Positions 31,564 to 43,569 of a DNA stretch of 64,000 nt are shown here, piece after piece. The stretch spans positions 41,430,954-41,494,953 of the forward strand of contig OY282609.1 in the NCBI GenBank assembly GCA_958298945.1, in the 5' to 3' direction. This DNA is from Atherix ibis. Lineage: Eukaryota > Arthropoda > Insecta > Diptera > Athericidae. Within the stretch, counting starts at the first letter, position 1. Every line of letters starts with the position of its first letter. The notes under the pieces were generated by a model that worked only from the letters and a program-made list of their open reading frames with translations, did no database searches and was not told the DNA's origin. The translations under genes and the position numbers were made by a program.

Positions 31564-34104
31564 AGGAAAGCCAAAGGATTTGGGAGGAGCGGGGAGCGTG
31601 CTTCTACTGAACACTTGGAATCTCATAAGGATGCAGAGACCAATTGAAATAGTTTGATTAATCTGAACTTATCTTCCAAGGATATATACGGAAGTCAAGA
31701 TGCCTATATAGGATATGAGCGAAGGACAATTGACTCGTATAGATCGGACCAGGCCACCAATTTTCGGCAGGCAGCCTCAAACCAGAACTTTCTTCGACAG
31801 GGACCAAATCATGGCTGGTCACACCCAAATGCTATAATTTACTCAAATCTGATTTGGAGGAGTTCTTTTTTTGCCTGAAAACGCTGACCAGTGATTATTT
31901 AAGTGGAGACTATTCTTTGCTGGTTGAAATTATATATTTGCTATAGGGTAGAAGCATACTAAGTTCCTATTTGGTATGGAGAAGGAGCAATCCTAACCCT
32001 TCTTAGGCGCATCTAAGAGAGGTCTCACGGATGGATTGGACTGAAGTTGTGGAGGACGTGAAAAATAATAACTAGGATACAACGACCAAATGAAAATTTT
32101 CCGTTTTTTATGGAAGTGACGGAGCAAGAATATTTCGGAAGTGACGGCTCTTTGTAGTACAGAGCATATTTTTATGGAAGTGACGGCTCTTTGTAGCAAG
32201 TTGCGGCAACAAATGCCGGAGCAAGAATATTTCGAAATCTTTAGTATGGGAATAGTTGGGCTGGCTGTCAGTAAACAGTATTCTACAACTGCGGGAGAGG
32301 ATTGCATATATAGAGCAGTCGTAGATGGAATTCGAAAATGCCCGTATTCAATTTTAACAAGTGGCGGTTGCTGAGACAAGTGGGAAGAACCACAATATAG
32401 CGGTTTTACCAGAAGAACATAGCCAATTTTAACTGCACATCACCAAGATCCAAACGCAAGAGAGCGAAAATTCAAGCCATTTTTTTCAACTGCGCCAGGT
32501 TCTTATTTTTCGCCTCTTCTCACGGTAGCCATTAATCTTGCCCGATGAACGAGTCAGCTGGATGACATTTGAAACACTTCGAGTTCAACTCAGCTGATAC
32601 ACCAGTGCTTCTCAACAGTAGGTAAATTTTTATTCTCCACCTGGTAAACCCGATCTGTGGTGTTTAGATTTGGAATTGGAAGTATATTGGGGATTTTTTC
32701 TAGATACAAAGTAGGCTGTTTGGTTGCCCATGGTTTGGCTGGTAGGATAACAATATTTGATTGTAGGAATAAACTGAAGAAAGAGGAGTAGAAAAAGTGA
32801 GATCTGCTATCTCAAAAAGAATGATAGTGTCGACATGTGCAACTTTATCTGGATGGTCAGGTATGATCTGGATATAAAATGCATTTCAGTTATGCGTATC
32901 ATATCTAGGCGTTTCATATATAGTAAGACATCAAGTTCATGTCTATGAAAGTTCAAACCATTTGCTTTCAAAAGAAGGATTTAAAGTTTTCGAGGTATAG
33001 GAAAATGTTTATTTTTGGGTAACGGCCGTTAAATTTATTACAATTGCCTTGAGTGCTGAAAGTATATGTAAATGTTTGTTGGGAAAATATAGAAATTTGT
33101 TTAGTGAGGAAAATGATGGAGCGGGTATATATTGTTATACAATATATATAAATTTTTGTTAATGGATATATGCCCGGTTGATATATTTGTTTTTCTTGTT
33201 ATATTTTTAGTTATTATTTATTGCTGAAGATCTCAAATTCATAAAAGGGAAATCGAGCCTCTTATTCGTTTATTTTTACATTGGTTATGTTCCCAGCACT
33301 TCTAACTCATGTTTAATATCTGTTGTTGGTATCGTGTGGTTTAAGTGGCGAAAAACTACACGAAAAGGTTTTTGTTCATTCGAATAAAAGTTGTGAAACT
33401 CCAAATTATTCTAATAGAGATATTTTATTACACTTCCCTCCGACTTATTCTCATAGAAATACTTTATTATTCTTTATATATGGTACATTTAAAGACCTTT
33501 TAGTTAGGTCTTGCATATGAATACACTGGTATCAATCAGTTTTACTATGGCGGCTTACATAGCTCACTGGTATTAGTGACATTTTTGAAGCGGAGTTTCT
33601 TGTTTCTCCTCTTCTTTATTATTTTTCCGAAATATACTGTCAGGCATAGCCAAATCAGTAGATAGATTGCTACATATGAGTGGTTTGTGCTTTTTTTATC
33701 ACAATTACTCGCTTTCTTTGTAACTCACTAAATGTGATTATTATAAAATCAGTTTTAATTATTATTTTCGTAATAGCTTCGATAGAAGTGCTTATTATGT
33801 TTATTTATTTTTATTTTTGCTCCCATTAATATGGAATATATTTTATCTGTTTATTTATATTTACTTTGGCAAAGTAATTAAAAAGGCTATCAAAACTAGT
33901 AATTTATGAATTCAAGTCTGGTCAACTCAATATCTAACATAGTACCAAACTTGCTGCGCTACTATCGAGGTAAGATTTCAGAAATATAACTGGTTCTATT
34001 TTTGCTACTATTTTATTGAGAACCAATGACAAAACATTATCTTGTCACGTGGAGCTACATAAGCAAATAATACAAACCTTTATTTACGTATATGTATGTA
34101 TGTA

Positions 34105-35446
34105 CATAAGCAAGCGTACGCATGTGTCATTTGTTCATCAAAACCAGCTAGAAATCTAACTTTAAAAAAAGCATCGTGTGAAGCCAACATGCATAAAAAC
34201 CTTCATAAAATCAAGCCCTGCAGCAAGCTTAAAAACAAATAACGAATTTATCAACAAAAAAGCAGAAAAATTACGTCGTGTACATATGACTTAACAAGAT
34301 AGAATATTGCGCATATCTCATTCCATTTCTCGCTACCAATTTTCTGTCAATTGACGTCACGTGTATGCCACTTTGTTCTTTCTGAAAATATTTATGATCT
34401 GCAATTATTGAGTTAAATACAATCAAATTAGAACAAAATATTACCAATAAACAACTACCAAAATATAAAAAGAGCGTGTAGTAATTTTGAATTTATTTGG
34501 TGATGTTTCTTACCATTTGTATTTTTATTTTTAGAGTTTATTTCACCGCTCACCCTAGACTCAGAATTGAGCTTAACTCTTCTCGTTCTACAAAATTTCT
34601 TAATATTTATACCATGTTCTTAAGTCTACCTACTCAAGTAAATAACTTATCCTAGTATATAACAATGCATTTGTGCAATGATGTATGAAATACCCTACGA
34701 GCAATCTGAACAAAAGAATGTCTAGGAAATATCTCACCAACAAATTTGATGGGCATTCCCATAGTTCATACAGATCGAATCATAGTTTCATATAATATAA
34801 AAAATTTTGTCAAGTATTTGTAATATGAATAATTTTTAACGTTTCAAATATAAAAACAAAGCAACTAACATTAGATCTATTCTCACTGGTTATTATATAA
34901 AAACAAAGCAACTAACATTACTGCCATAGGCATATCTAGTCTGTTGTTACTATATCTCACTGCTACAAAAAAGGAAAACAATTTTGTTTTAATTAGAAAA
35001 CGAAAATTATTTTCAGCAATATATATGGTTTACATTTTTTTTATATTGTATAATTATATTCTTAATATTACGCTTTTTTCCTGTACTTGTCTAAAGTATA
35101 TCTATATATTGTTTATTATTTACAATTTTTTCTTATTATTATTCTTTTTTATATTGTTGTAGTATTGCCAATATTATTATTGTTTTCTGTTTATTTACAT
35201 AACATCTGGTAGCTTATGTTTAAACTTGCACTAAAATACATTATAATTATCATTTATTTATAATTACAATATGAGTTTCCATTTTCCTTATGTTATTTGA
35301 CTAGTAATTAGTTACTGTGGGTAATCTTATATTTAACATACATTATTATTGTCATTTATTTATAATATCTTCATATGTTTATAGTTATAAATATTTACAA
35401 TATGTAGTTAAATGGTTAATTTAATATTTATTTGCTTTATAATATT
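34105..35446. repeat. 1.34 kb segment present only in repeat B copy 2
   Basis: Copy 1 runs straight from 'gtatgtatgta' to 'ttttattgatt' at about 4467, while copy 2 holds 1.34 kb between the same two anchors. It contains a duplicated phrase 'aaaacaaagcaactaacatta' (34853 and 34902) and AT-rich DNA with one 72-codon low-complexity frame. No clear target duplication, so it may be either an insertion in copy 2 or a deletion in copy 1. Confidence 0.8.
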
Positions 35447-35714
35447 CTTTTTATTGATTATAATTATATTTTACTTTAATCTTGGCGCTATAAGGTATGA
35501 GATTTAATTTACTTAATTACAGTTTGAAGCTTTCTTCAAATTTTGATTACTGAGTTTACACCATCTCTTTATATTATTTGGTAGGGTCGTCGTATGGACT
35601 GTTGCTCTTTTTTTCTTCGATTGCCGCATTTTAGGTAAAATAGTCATCTATAATTTCATAGGGTTGAAGTTTGGATATTATATGTGGTTAGCGTGCGTTG
35701 AAACCTGTTTATAG

Positions 35715-36886
35715 ATATCTGCCAACCAAAGCCTAACCTTTTGAACTGGTAATATCCCCTATTGGTTGAAAATGCTGTCAGTGGCCTTGATTCCTTTTCA
35801 AGCTCAATTTGTTGAAAAGAACTTGTCATATCAATAGTGGAGAAAAATGTTCCCCTGTTAGCTTATCTACGACGTCATCCAGGCGGTCAATGCGAATTTA
35901 TCATTGACAATTTTCTGGTTCAGTTGTCTGTAATCGACAACCAATGTCCACATTTTTTCCATTCCGGTTTCCTTTCGAAACCACAAGCAAAGGAGAATTG
36001 TAAGGGCTTACCGATGGCTCAACTATATCATCCCTTATTAGTTGTTATACTTGACTATTGATTTCCTTAATATGAATATGAGGCAATCTAGTTTTTAATA
36101 TACACCGCGTCGATGTATATAATAGGTTGTGAATAGAATGTATTCGTGGATAGTCGTTCGCCCTCTAGGTGCAATATATCTTGGTATTCTGGGCATAAAT
36201 TTTGTATGCCCATTTGCTGTATTGACGCCTTTAAGTTTAGCTCATTTAGAAGTATACTCAATTTATTTGAGTTTTTTTCAAGATTTCATATACGAGTATA
36301 AAGTTCTATCTGCCTTTTCTGGTGCATATTATTAAGGTTGCCACCATAGATACATTTAGAGTTTCATCAAAGATCCTCAATTCCAAGGCAAATGTCTCAT
36401 AGTCAATCTTTGCCCAATATTTTACTAGGAAATCTCTTCTTATTATATTACTTGTGATAATTATTGTTTAACTATTGCCAAGCCTTTTGTATATATGTTT
36501 TGCTTAGTAATGGCCGTTATTTTATTTATCTCATTTTTTTATATTGATATGAAATCTATATCTATTAAAAATATTAATATTTTATTATTTTGGATATCCC
36601 TTAGTTTTATGTACTTTTAGGTATCTAAATCGTTTGTATCTCTAGTTTCATTTCTCAAAACATATTTAGGTTTTTTTGCGGAGCTCCGTTCTTAGTTTAA
36701 ATTTCTTTGTGTATTAGTGTGACTATTATTGAACCTATTGTTATTATTATTAGGTCTATTATTGTTGTTATTTCTATTATAATTGTTATTTAATCTACTG
36801 TTATTATTAGGCCCATTATGATTTATATTATACGTCCTATTTCCCCTATTGGAATTATAATAGTTATTATTATTATTATTTCTCAT
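35715..36886 (-). pseudogene. Gypsy gag/RT remnant in repeat B copy 2
   Basis: Second copy of 4740-5922 on the minus strand: RT block at about 35715-36075 and Asn-rich gag end at 36692-36886 (64 codons against 68 in copy 1). The copies differ by a handful of bases. The gag is cut immediately upstream by the junction at 36891. Confidence 0.8.
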
Positions 36887-36916
36887 ATGAGCTAGGTTTT
36901 ATCTCAAAGCTCGGCA

Positions 36917-37175
36917 CATGGATTCCCCATCTTCTTACAACAACAAAAATTTGTGTCGTCGCATTGACGTTTGTGATTTGCTTCTCAAAAGCCAAGAAAA
37001 TGATCTGTTTGGTGGGATTTCAAAGGAATCGTTTATTTCGAGCTTCTACCGAGCAACACAACGATCATTTCTGAAGTGTACTGTCATCAGTTGGACAAAT
37101 TGAATGATTCACTTAAAGAAAAATTGGTCAATTTCTTCACTATAAGAAAATCGTCTTTTATGATTAAGAAAAAAA
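36917..37175 (+). pseudogene. Mariner-type transposase fragment
   Basis: Plus-strand pieces in three frames: 'RRIDVCDLLL' and 'ENDLF', a 'SFYRATQRSF'-like stretch that in the neighbouring frame reads 'LLTEQHNDHF', and 'HQLDKLNDSLKEKL'. These resemble the middle of mariner transposases, between the first and second catalytic aspartates. The fragment is about 260 bp with at least two frameshifts and no visible terminal repeats. It sits between repeat B and the R1 fragment. Confidence 0.65.
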
Positions 37176-37229
37176 AATGCTGCATAGTGTGAGCACGTTT
37201 TCATGTTCTTGAATATCTTTGCAAGATGG

Positions 37230-38298
37230 TCATACTTCTGGCAGTTATAACGGGTGGACCCGATATAGTCCCAAATAGGGCAAGAGCTCCACCATATGTA
37301 TACCCTTCCTTGATTTCACAGGACTTTCCTCTGTTCTGGGCTTACTTCTATCACCCAGTTTGTTGTAACTGCGTCTCTATTCCCGGTGCGATGGGTGAGT
37401 CTTGGCAGTCCACTCTGATTTTTACTCAAGCCGTTGAAGCTCTTTTCCATGAACGACTCGCGCAATTCCTCTGGCGGTTTCCCTCAACACACCACTTTGA
37501 ATAAGCCTGCAGTTATTTCCACGGCTCTCATATACGTGCGGTTCTGCCTTTTCAAGTTGCACGCACGCAGCTATTTTCTGGGCACCGATAGCCGTAGCTG
37601 TCTCGATTACCAACCCATTCTCTTCTGTTCTCCTCAGCGCCATTAGTTTGATGCCAGCTTTGGCAGCGTTCAGGGTCGTCCTTAGTGTCCCGTCGATTTC
37701 TCGTCTTCAGGTTCGAGTTGGCGGATGGAAAGACCCTGACCGAGTATATCTTGTGTACAGGCCTTGCTGCTTTTGCTGGGCAGTTAGTTGCCTGCTGGGT
37801 AGTCTCTTTCCATGCAACATCGGCAAAACTCAGCCTAGAGTTTACCTTCGATGGTGCATTTGCCGCTGGGTTAGTTAGTACATTTTGCAAATTTCCGGGT
37901 CCCCTTTCCATTATCTTTTTCCAGGGAAGGATTTTCCCTTCTGTGTGGCGCCTCTGAGCCCTTAGAACTGCATTTTCAGTCGCGAGATCTGCAACTGCTT
38001 CGTCCAGGCCCAAGAGAACCTCTAGGATATCCCCCGCACCCTTGCCGAGGGTCTTTCCAAGGACCGCTTCGTTGACTGCCCTCTTCAGCCTCCTGCTGGG
38101 TTCTTTTACAGCGTCAGCCATTGTCTTGTTGACCACAGCTGCCTTGTCTAGTGGTTTCTCCATTTTGTCATCTTTTTTTGTCAGTCGTTGTGGCCTGCTT
38201 GACATGTTTATCTTTGCCGTTTTTATGCAAGATCTCTTTTTCCTCTGTATCTGTTTCGATGGCCTCTTGCTCATTGCTGTGCCTACAGAGTGCAGCAT
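37230..38298 (-). pseudogene. R1 ORF1 (gag-like)
   Basis: A 248-codon frame (37552-38298) begins with ATG and a basic N-terminus, continues through 'LLGLDEAVADLATENAVLRAQ' (coiled-coil-like) to 'SFADVAWKE' and 'VHKIYSVRVFPS'. This resembles R1-clade ORF1. After frameshifts it continues to 37422 ('ACVQLEKAEPHVYES') and on to about 37180, where 'YNCQKYDHLAKI' and 'CSHYA' look like decayed CCHC zinc knuckles. The protein would bind element RNA. It is inactive here through frameshifts and loss of zinc ligands. Confidence 0.75.
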
Positions 38299-38407
38299 AA
38301 CTCCCCTGTTTGTCCACTACAACAGCAGTAGTGCTTGGCGATTTAATTTACCGTCGCGATCAACTTCACTCGTTCTACGTTGGTTTCGGTTTCGCCGACC
38401 GAAAAAC

Positions 38408-38521
38408 TTAAAACACAATTTTCAGTTTATGTCTAGTGTAAACTAGTGTCGAAATCGTATTTTCGAAAAGGCAATTTTCAGTTTTTGTCTAGTGTAAACT
38501 AGTGTCGAAATCGTATTTTCA
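38408..38521 (-). repeat. Tandem repeat in R1 5' UTR, about 56-bp period
   Basis: 'gtctagtgtaaactagtgtc' occurs at about 38430 and 38487, embedded in two units sharing 'caattttcagttt' and 'gaaatcgtattttc'. The core is itself palindromic (ctagtgtaaactag). It lies just upstream of ORF1 in the element's sense. Confidence 0.85.
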
Positions 38522-39083
38522 CTGAAACTACTTCATATGCACGAATTCTGGAATCCGGCATTTTTTTTGCAATTTCGCAATTTTCCAAGTCACTTTACGT
38601 CCGATTTCAATTTTCATAGGGCTCACCGCATTTTATCGGTCATAGTGCACCCACTTGCCACTGTTCTATACTGTTTTGGCACTTCTTTTCTGCACTTTAA
38701 TGCAAATTTTTTTTTTGGAATATTTCCGCATTTTCACAATTTTTAACTTTTTAAGGTCGTTTCTGAACCGATTTCAGTTTTTTCCCACTTTTGCTAAGGC
38801 AACCCCTTTGCCTTCGCAAGTACACCCTTTCACTATCTTTTTGTTAAGTTTATTGCTCTTTTAGAGACACTCTACAGCAATATCAAAAGTCTATGTAGTC
38901 AAAAAAAAATTGTTAAAAATTGCCCGATTTTTCACTTTTTTCCACTTTTGTTAAGCAAAAGTCCGTTATCCTTAATAATTCCACTTTTTTTTTGGCTTTT
39001 TTCAAAGCGTTTAGCTATTTTTAACGTTTTTTTGCGCCACAGTAAAATTCACATGCTGCCTGTTTGACAGATCAAACAGAACT

Positions 39084-39097
39084 AGTAGATAGGGACA
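39084..39097 (-). other. 28S R1-target remnant between two R1 elements
   Basis: The minus strand reads TGTCCCTATCTACT, the 14-bp 28S sequence duplicated on R1 insertion. On one side is the 3' end of the first R1, on the other the 5' end of the second. Confidence 0.88.
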
Positions 39098-41317
39098 TTT
39101 AAATTTCTATATTTAGTGGTGCCGCATTTCATCCTAAGACAATATAGCACCAGTCGCCCACGACCATTGGGATTGAGATTAGGCTCAATCAGCGCACTAC
39201 CATAAATGATAGTTAACAGTCAGTAGTCAATTACAAACTGACTACTCCAACTGTTGCTGGCGAGGACTATCTAAACCTCTGCTGTTATAAACAGTGACAA
39301 CGCCCGAGGTAATTGCAATGCATTACTACATTTGCCAGTTACCTCCCACCTGCGATCCGGAGATCGTACTCGTGATATGGGCATCAACCACAGCCACTAC
39401 GTTGCTGCCTACGGTAAGGAATCTTGTAAATTCCTAGGCACCGCTAAGCCAGCTCAGGTACGCGGGTTTGCCAAGACCCGAAAGTACAACACTAATTGAC
39501 CTTGGTCTTTCATCCAATTGTCGCCACATTGCGTTTCACTCGCATGCACATTCCCTACCTTTTCATTAATCCTAATCTTCTTTCAAACAGTGCCTTGTCA
39601 AATTCAGCCATACATTCCCTCCTCTCGGGTGTACCAAGTGCACCACTCAAATCCACTCGACCTTCATTCACTCTAATGCCACAAACATCCAAATCTCGGA
39701 GATCCTCATATAAAACACAATCTACTAAGAGGTGATATACACTTTTCTGTGGGGCGTTGCACACACACTCTTCTCTTTCGCTCAATCCTCTCTTATACAA
39801 GAACTCATTTATACTGCCATGCTCGGTTATCAGAAAACCTAGGAACAGACCACATTCAAACTTGTTTGCCGAGGCAAATCTAACACATGAGACAAACTTA
39901 TGGGTCCATCTCCCTTTCTCACTCTCATCCCAGCACTGCTGCCAAATTCCATACATTCTATCCAGGACTAGAGCCCGTCTTTGGCGGTCTCCAAGTTCCC
40001 GAATTTTCTGGTTTAGAACAGGGCAGGTACTCAGTAATGCAATGCCACGCCGCATCCGATAGCGAATACTTCTACGGAGCACCTCTAGATCCCATGGGAT
40101 TTCTCCCAGTAAGACCTGCATTGCATCGGTGGAAACTGTCCTGCAAACATTCAGACATGCATACAGAACCAACCGCTGAATACTATTAATTCTGTCTCTA
40201 GCATACTTAAATCTCATTATATCACCCCATACACAGGCACCATACGCCATACACGCAATAAACAAACCCTTGTATAATGTTCGCAATGCCCTCCCCCGAA
40301 TACCCCATTCTCTCCTTAATACCCTCGCCACACATCCAAAGGTACTAACCACTTTTTTTCTGAGGTGGTCCAAATGGAGTCCGAAATTCGGGCGTACACT
40401 CACCCGGACAACGAGATATTTCACCATTGGTGAATACCGCAGCGCCGTATTCCTCATTCTCACATTAGGTACCCTACTCAGGCTCAAGGAGCCCTTCAAT
40501 AGCGTACATTCACTCTTTCCCTTAGAGACACCCACACCCACTCGCTCACCCCATTCATATAAATGTCTCATACATTCAGAGCCCCTCATCTCGAGATTCA
40601 CACGACTATCACCTTCAATCAAAAGAAGCAGGTCATCTGCATAGGCAACAACCTTGCAACCCATTCTCTCCAGTAATAGTAGCAGGTCATTCATCATCAT
40701 CCCCGGACCATTTGGCCCACGACACTAGCATTTTTCCCATTCACAATAACATATCTCTCCTCGAAATAGCTCATCCAAAGATGGACTTCATTACACTCTA
40801 TTACGAGGAGCTTCTCAATCACTCCATCCAAATTCAAACAGTTGAATGCTGATTCAAAGTCGACCAACAACCCCAACACATACTTCCAATTACTCTCCTC
40901 AACGTACGTCCTTGCACGAATCCAGGCATTCTCAGTAGATCTACTCTCAGTAAAGTAGAGCCGGCATACCATCATTCGCTCTAGAACTTTACCAATCACT
41001 GACAGCAGACATATCGGTCACATCCCCCCTCTTCCGTTCATTTGGGAAAACGCCACTCAAGAGCAATTAACCTTCTACACTCCCTCTCATTCAGTCGCAC
41101 ATATAATCAAGACATCCATGGCATCTCCTAACCAGCTAGTACTCACGCACTGGCAGGCACAGCCACTCAAAAACACCCTTCTCTCACGCCTATACCACTT
41201 CTTCCCTCGGGCAGCCCTGCAGATTCTTGCTCGCGAAGTGTTGGAGCAAGTCAGCATTGCTGACCACTTCTGCCACCGAGACTGGTTTTCCCCCTCAAAC
41301 GGCCTTCCGTTGGCTGT
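39098..41317 (-). mobile_element. R1 non-LTR element in its 28S site, internally deleted
   Basis: Inserted after 28S sequence ending TGTCCCTATCTAC (41330-41318) and followed by the same target at 39097-39084. It retains the RT and C-terminal domain of ORF2 and a roughly 450-bp 3' UTR, but ORF1 and the endonuclease domain are missing. The first 300 bp at the 5' side are not clearly R1 coding sequence. At 2.2 kb it is less than half the normal R1 length. Confidence 0.9.
39555..40999 (-). pseudogene. R1 ORF2: reverse transcriptase and C-terminal domain
   Basis: Frame 1 (40697-40999) carries 'VIGKVLERMMVCRL', 'ENAWIRAR' and 'LGLLVDFESAFNCL', the first palm motif. A small deletion and frameshift at about 40697 removes the usual motif between the palm aspartates. 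Frame 2 (39555-40700, 381 codons) continues with 'CKVVAYADDLLLLIEGDS', the catalytic YADD. 'YLVVRVSVRPNFGLHLDHL' and 'MAYGACVWGD' follow, then a C-terminal Cys/His-type segment ('CVCNAPQKSVYHLLVDC'). Together they form a nearly complete R1-clade RT with one break. The enzyme would reverse transcribe from a nick in 28S DNA. Confidence 0.9.
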
Positions 41318-41335
41318 GTAGATAGGGACAGAAGA

Positions 41336-41375
<40 letters not shown>

Positions 41376-41385
41376 GGCATTTAAT
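41318..41385 (-). rRNA. 28S rRNA fragment between R2 and R1 sites
   Basis: The minus strand reads from 'aaatgcctcatctaattag' to 'tgtccctatctac', the highly conserved 28S segment between the R2 and R1 insertion points, with two or three substitutions. It connects the R2 3' end to the R1 5' end. Confidence 0.92.
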
Positions 41386-42304
41386 ACTTTTTTTTGTGTG
41401 TGAAATTCTTTATGCAGACCCAAAAACTATGGGTACAGCGGGACTCTTCAGCTGCCTAGCGAGGTTACCCACTAAAACACACATTCTCAAGATGATGTTA
41501 TTGTTTGAGCCGCTTTATTATCCACTGCGGATTTGGATGGTAGAGAGTGGAGATCTCTGTTCTGTAGTTCATCTTCCTTCAGCCAACGCCGGTGCGCCGT
41601 CTCGTCCTGGTAGATGTTGATGTGCAACTGTTGAAAAAGTTGATGATGACCATTCCGCCGATGAGGGTTCTTGAGGAGTTCACATTCAGGTCTTTGGTCT
41701 TGATGACTTTGGCCTTAAGGAGGCGGGCTGCTGATGGATGGCTCCATACTCCCCTACTGTTGATGGTTATACTATATATGGTCGGCGTTCCGGTTCCAAA
41801 TTTTCCTGCGATATTCTGCATCAGGGAAGTGTTTTCTCTAAATTTGGATACTTTCGATGTGTCTGCTTTAGTGAGGTCGCTTTGCTCGCTGACGAGCGTT
41901 AGTCCAGGACTTATACTTTATCTTCGTTGTGAGCAATGATGTCAGGTTTCCTGGGTCCTTCATCTGATTGTATTGTTTCTTCTTTGAGGACTCGATATTG
42001 TTTATTAGTCAAACTCCTAGCGATGTAGTTGATGATTGACGAATGCGTCGTGACGATCGATCCGCTTACCATGTGTATGGTGACAGTGTTGAAGGACATG
42101 GTTCAAGGTCTCGCTCTGCAAGCAACCGGCTCGACAGGAGCGATCGCTGAACCGACCACGAGCAGTGCGAGCTCGAGTTGGTATTGCGGCTTTGCGGAGT
42201 TTGCAGAGATTGATATAGTCCTTACCACTTAGGCAGCTCGTGCCGTCGTTTACCCAGTCGTGTTGATGAGGGACTTGGTGTGACTCCTTCAGCGGAATAC
42301 CGTC

Positions 42305-42305
<1 letters not shown>
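41386..42305 (-). mobile_element. 5'-truncated R2 element in its 28S site
   Basis: About 0.92 kb between 28S flanks: the upstream flank ends 'gactatgactct'-type sequence at 42306, the downstream flank starts at 41385 after an A-run, as expected for an R2 3' end. The usual 'taagg' at the cleavage point is missing, consistent with the small target deletions seen at R2 5' junctions. The coding remnant is the C-terminal nuclease. Confidence 0.9.
41579..42305 (-). pseudogene. R2 C-terminal endonuclease domain
   Basis: Pieces in three frames: 'GKDYINLCKLRKAAIPTRAR' and 'RSCRAGCLQSETLNHVLQHC' followed by 'THGKRIDRHDAFV' (42017-42305), the CCHC knuckle of R2. 'YIARSLTNKQYRVLKEE' and 'RKPDIIAHNEDKV' (41911-42099) hold the PD of the restriction-like nuclease active site. 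'SITINSRGVWSHPSAARLL' and 'SSRTLIGG' (41579-41821) form the C-terminal end. The nuclease normally cuts 28S to prime reverse transcription. Frameshifts inactivate it. Confidence 0.9.
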
Positions 42306-42340
<35 letters not shown>

Positions 42341-43420
42341 ACTTAAATTTCTTCACTTTGACATTCAGAGCACTGGGCAGAAATAATCTTGTGTCAACAC
42401 CCGTTGGAGCCATCACAATACTTTGTTTTAATTAGAAAGTCAAATTTCCCAAGTCCATGCCATTTCTAAATTGATTGTTAATAATAAATATATAAAAAGT
42501 AAATTTTATAAATTATTCACAAGAAAGTTCCGTAATTTACTTAAGTAAACTTCTATCCGGCAAATCAACAATTTGAAAAATCATCTTTTTACCCAGAACG
42601 GGTACATAAAACCATTTTATTGCTTTCCAATCAAGCCCGACTATCTTAATCTTCTGACCCAATCCTTATCCCGAAGTTACGGATCTAATTTGCCGACTTT
42701 CCTTACCTACAAAGTGAAGTCTCGGCTAGAGACTCTTCACGTTGGAGACCAGCTGCGGATATATAGGTACGGCCTATTAAGAAGTTTTCGTATCCTTTTC
42801 ATAAATTTTCAAGGCCCGAGGAGAAAATATCGACACAGCAGTAAATACCATGCTCTTCTAGTCCATTCACCATATCTCTCTTCGAAAGACTCATGGTGAT
42901 ACGAATATGAAACAGAGAAGAAAACACTTCCGATACCTCTCGACGGTTTCTTTATGGTTATTTCTGTTACCAAGACGAGCAAAAAGACCATTTTTAATAA
43001 TAAACGTGTACTTAACAGGTTACGGAGCATGAACCGCATTTCCTTTCGTTTAAATACATATATTAACATATAGTTTATATATGTATATACATTGGTTTTC
43101 ACCATAAACTTAGGACCGACTTCCTCGTGATTTACGACTTCCATGTCCACCATCCTGCTGTTTTAAGCAAGCAACGCCTTTCATGGTATCAGTATTAGTC
43201 AATTTTGGCGCCGTAACATTACGTTTGGTTCATGCCACAGCGCCAGTTCTGCTTACCAAAAGTGGCCCACTAGGCACAATATATTATAGCATAATCTTCA
43301 TATCAAGAAAGATAAGGTTATTACCCATTTAAAGTTTGAGAATAGGTTAAGGTCATTTCGACCCTAATGCCTCTAATGATTCGCTTTATCAGATAAGAGT
43401 ATTTTATATATTTATTTGCA

Positions 43421-43463
<43 letters not shown>

Positions 43464-43533
43464 AGTTCGATTGGGCTTTCGACCCTATACCCAATTCTGA
43501 CAATCGATTTGCACGTCAGAACTGTTTCGGTCT

Positions 43534-43569
<36 letters not shown>

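Larger units (their letters stand above)
31603..36891. repeat. Repeat B, copy 2
   Basis: Near-identical to 1993-5927, same orientation, 29.6 kb away. Contains its own version of the small ORFs (31654-31878, 32141-32374, 33323-33520) and the minus-strand gypsy remnant (35715-36886). Its right end is abrupt at 36891, within the Asn-rich gag. Confidence 0.92.
37180..39083 (-). mobile_element. Second R1 element, 5' part only
   Basis: Starts at the 28S target remnant (39084-39097) and reads away from it on the minus strand: a roughly 790-bp 5' untranslated region, then ORF1 (gag). It is cut at about 37180 by the mariner fragment, so ORF2 is missing. It lies head to tail behind the R1 copy at 39098-41317. 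Confidence 0.8.

Noticed and set aside
34105..35446. A defined transposon insertion in repeat B copy 2
   Set aside because: No terminal repeats, target duplication or coding sequence seen; a deletion in copy 1 explains it equally well.
39757..40644. Plus-strand ORFs of 100-124 codons
   Set aside because: Antisense to R1 ORF2.
42573..43153. ORFs of 108 and 114 codons on opposite strands
   Set aside because: They lie within the 28S rRNA pseudogene and translate rRNA sequence.
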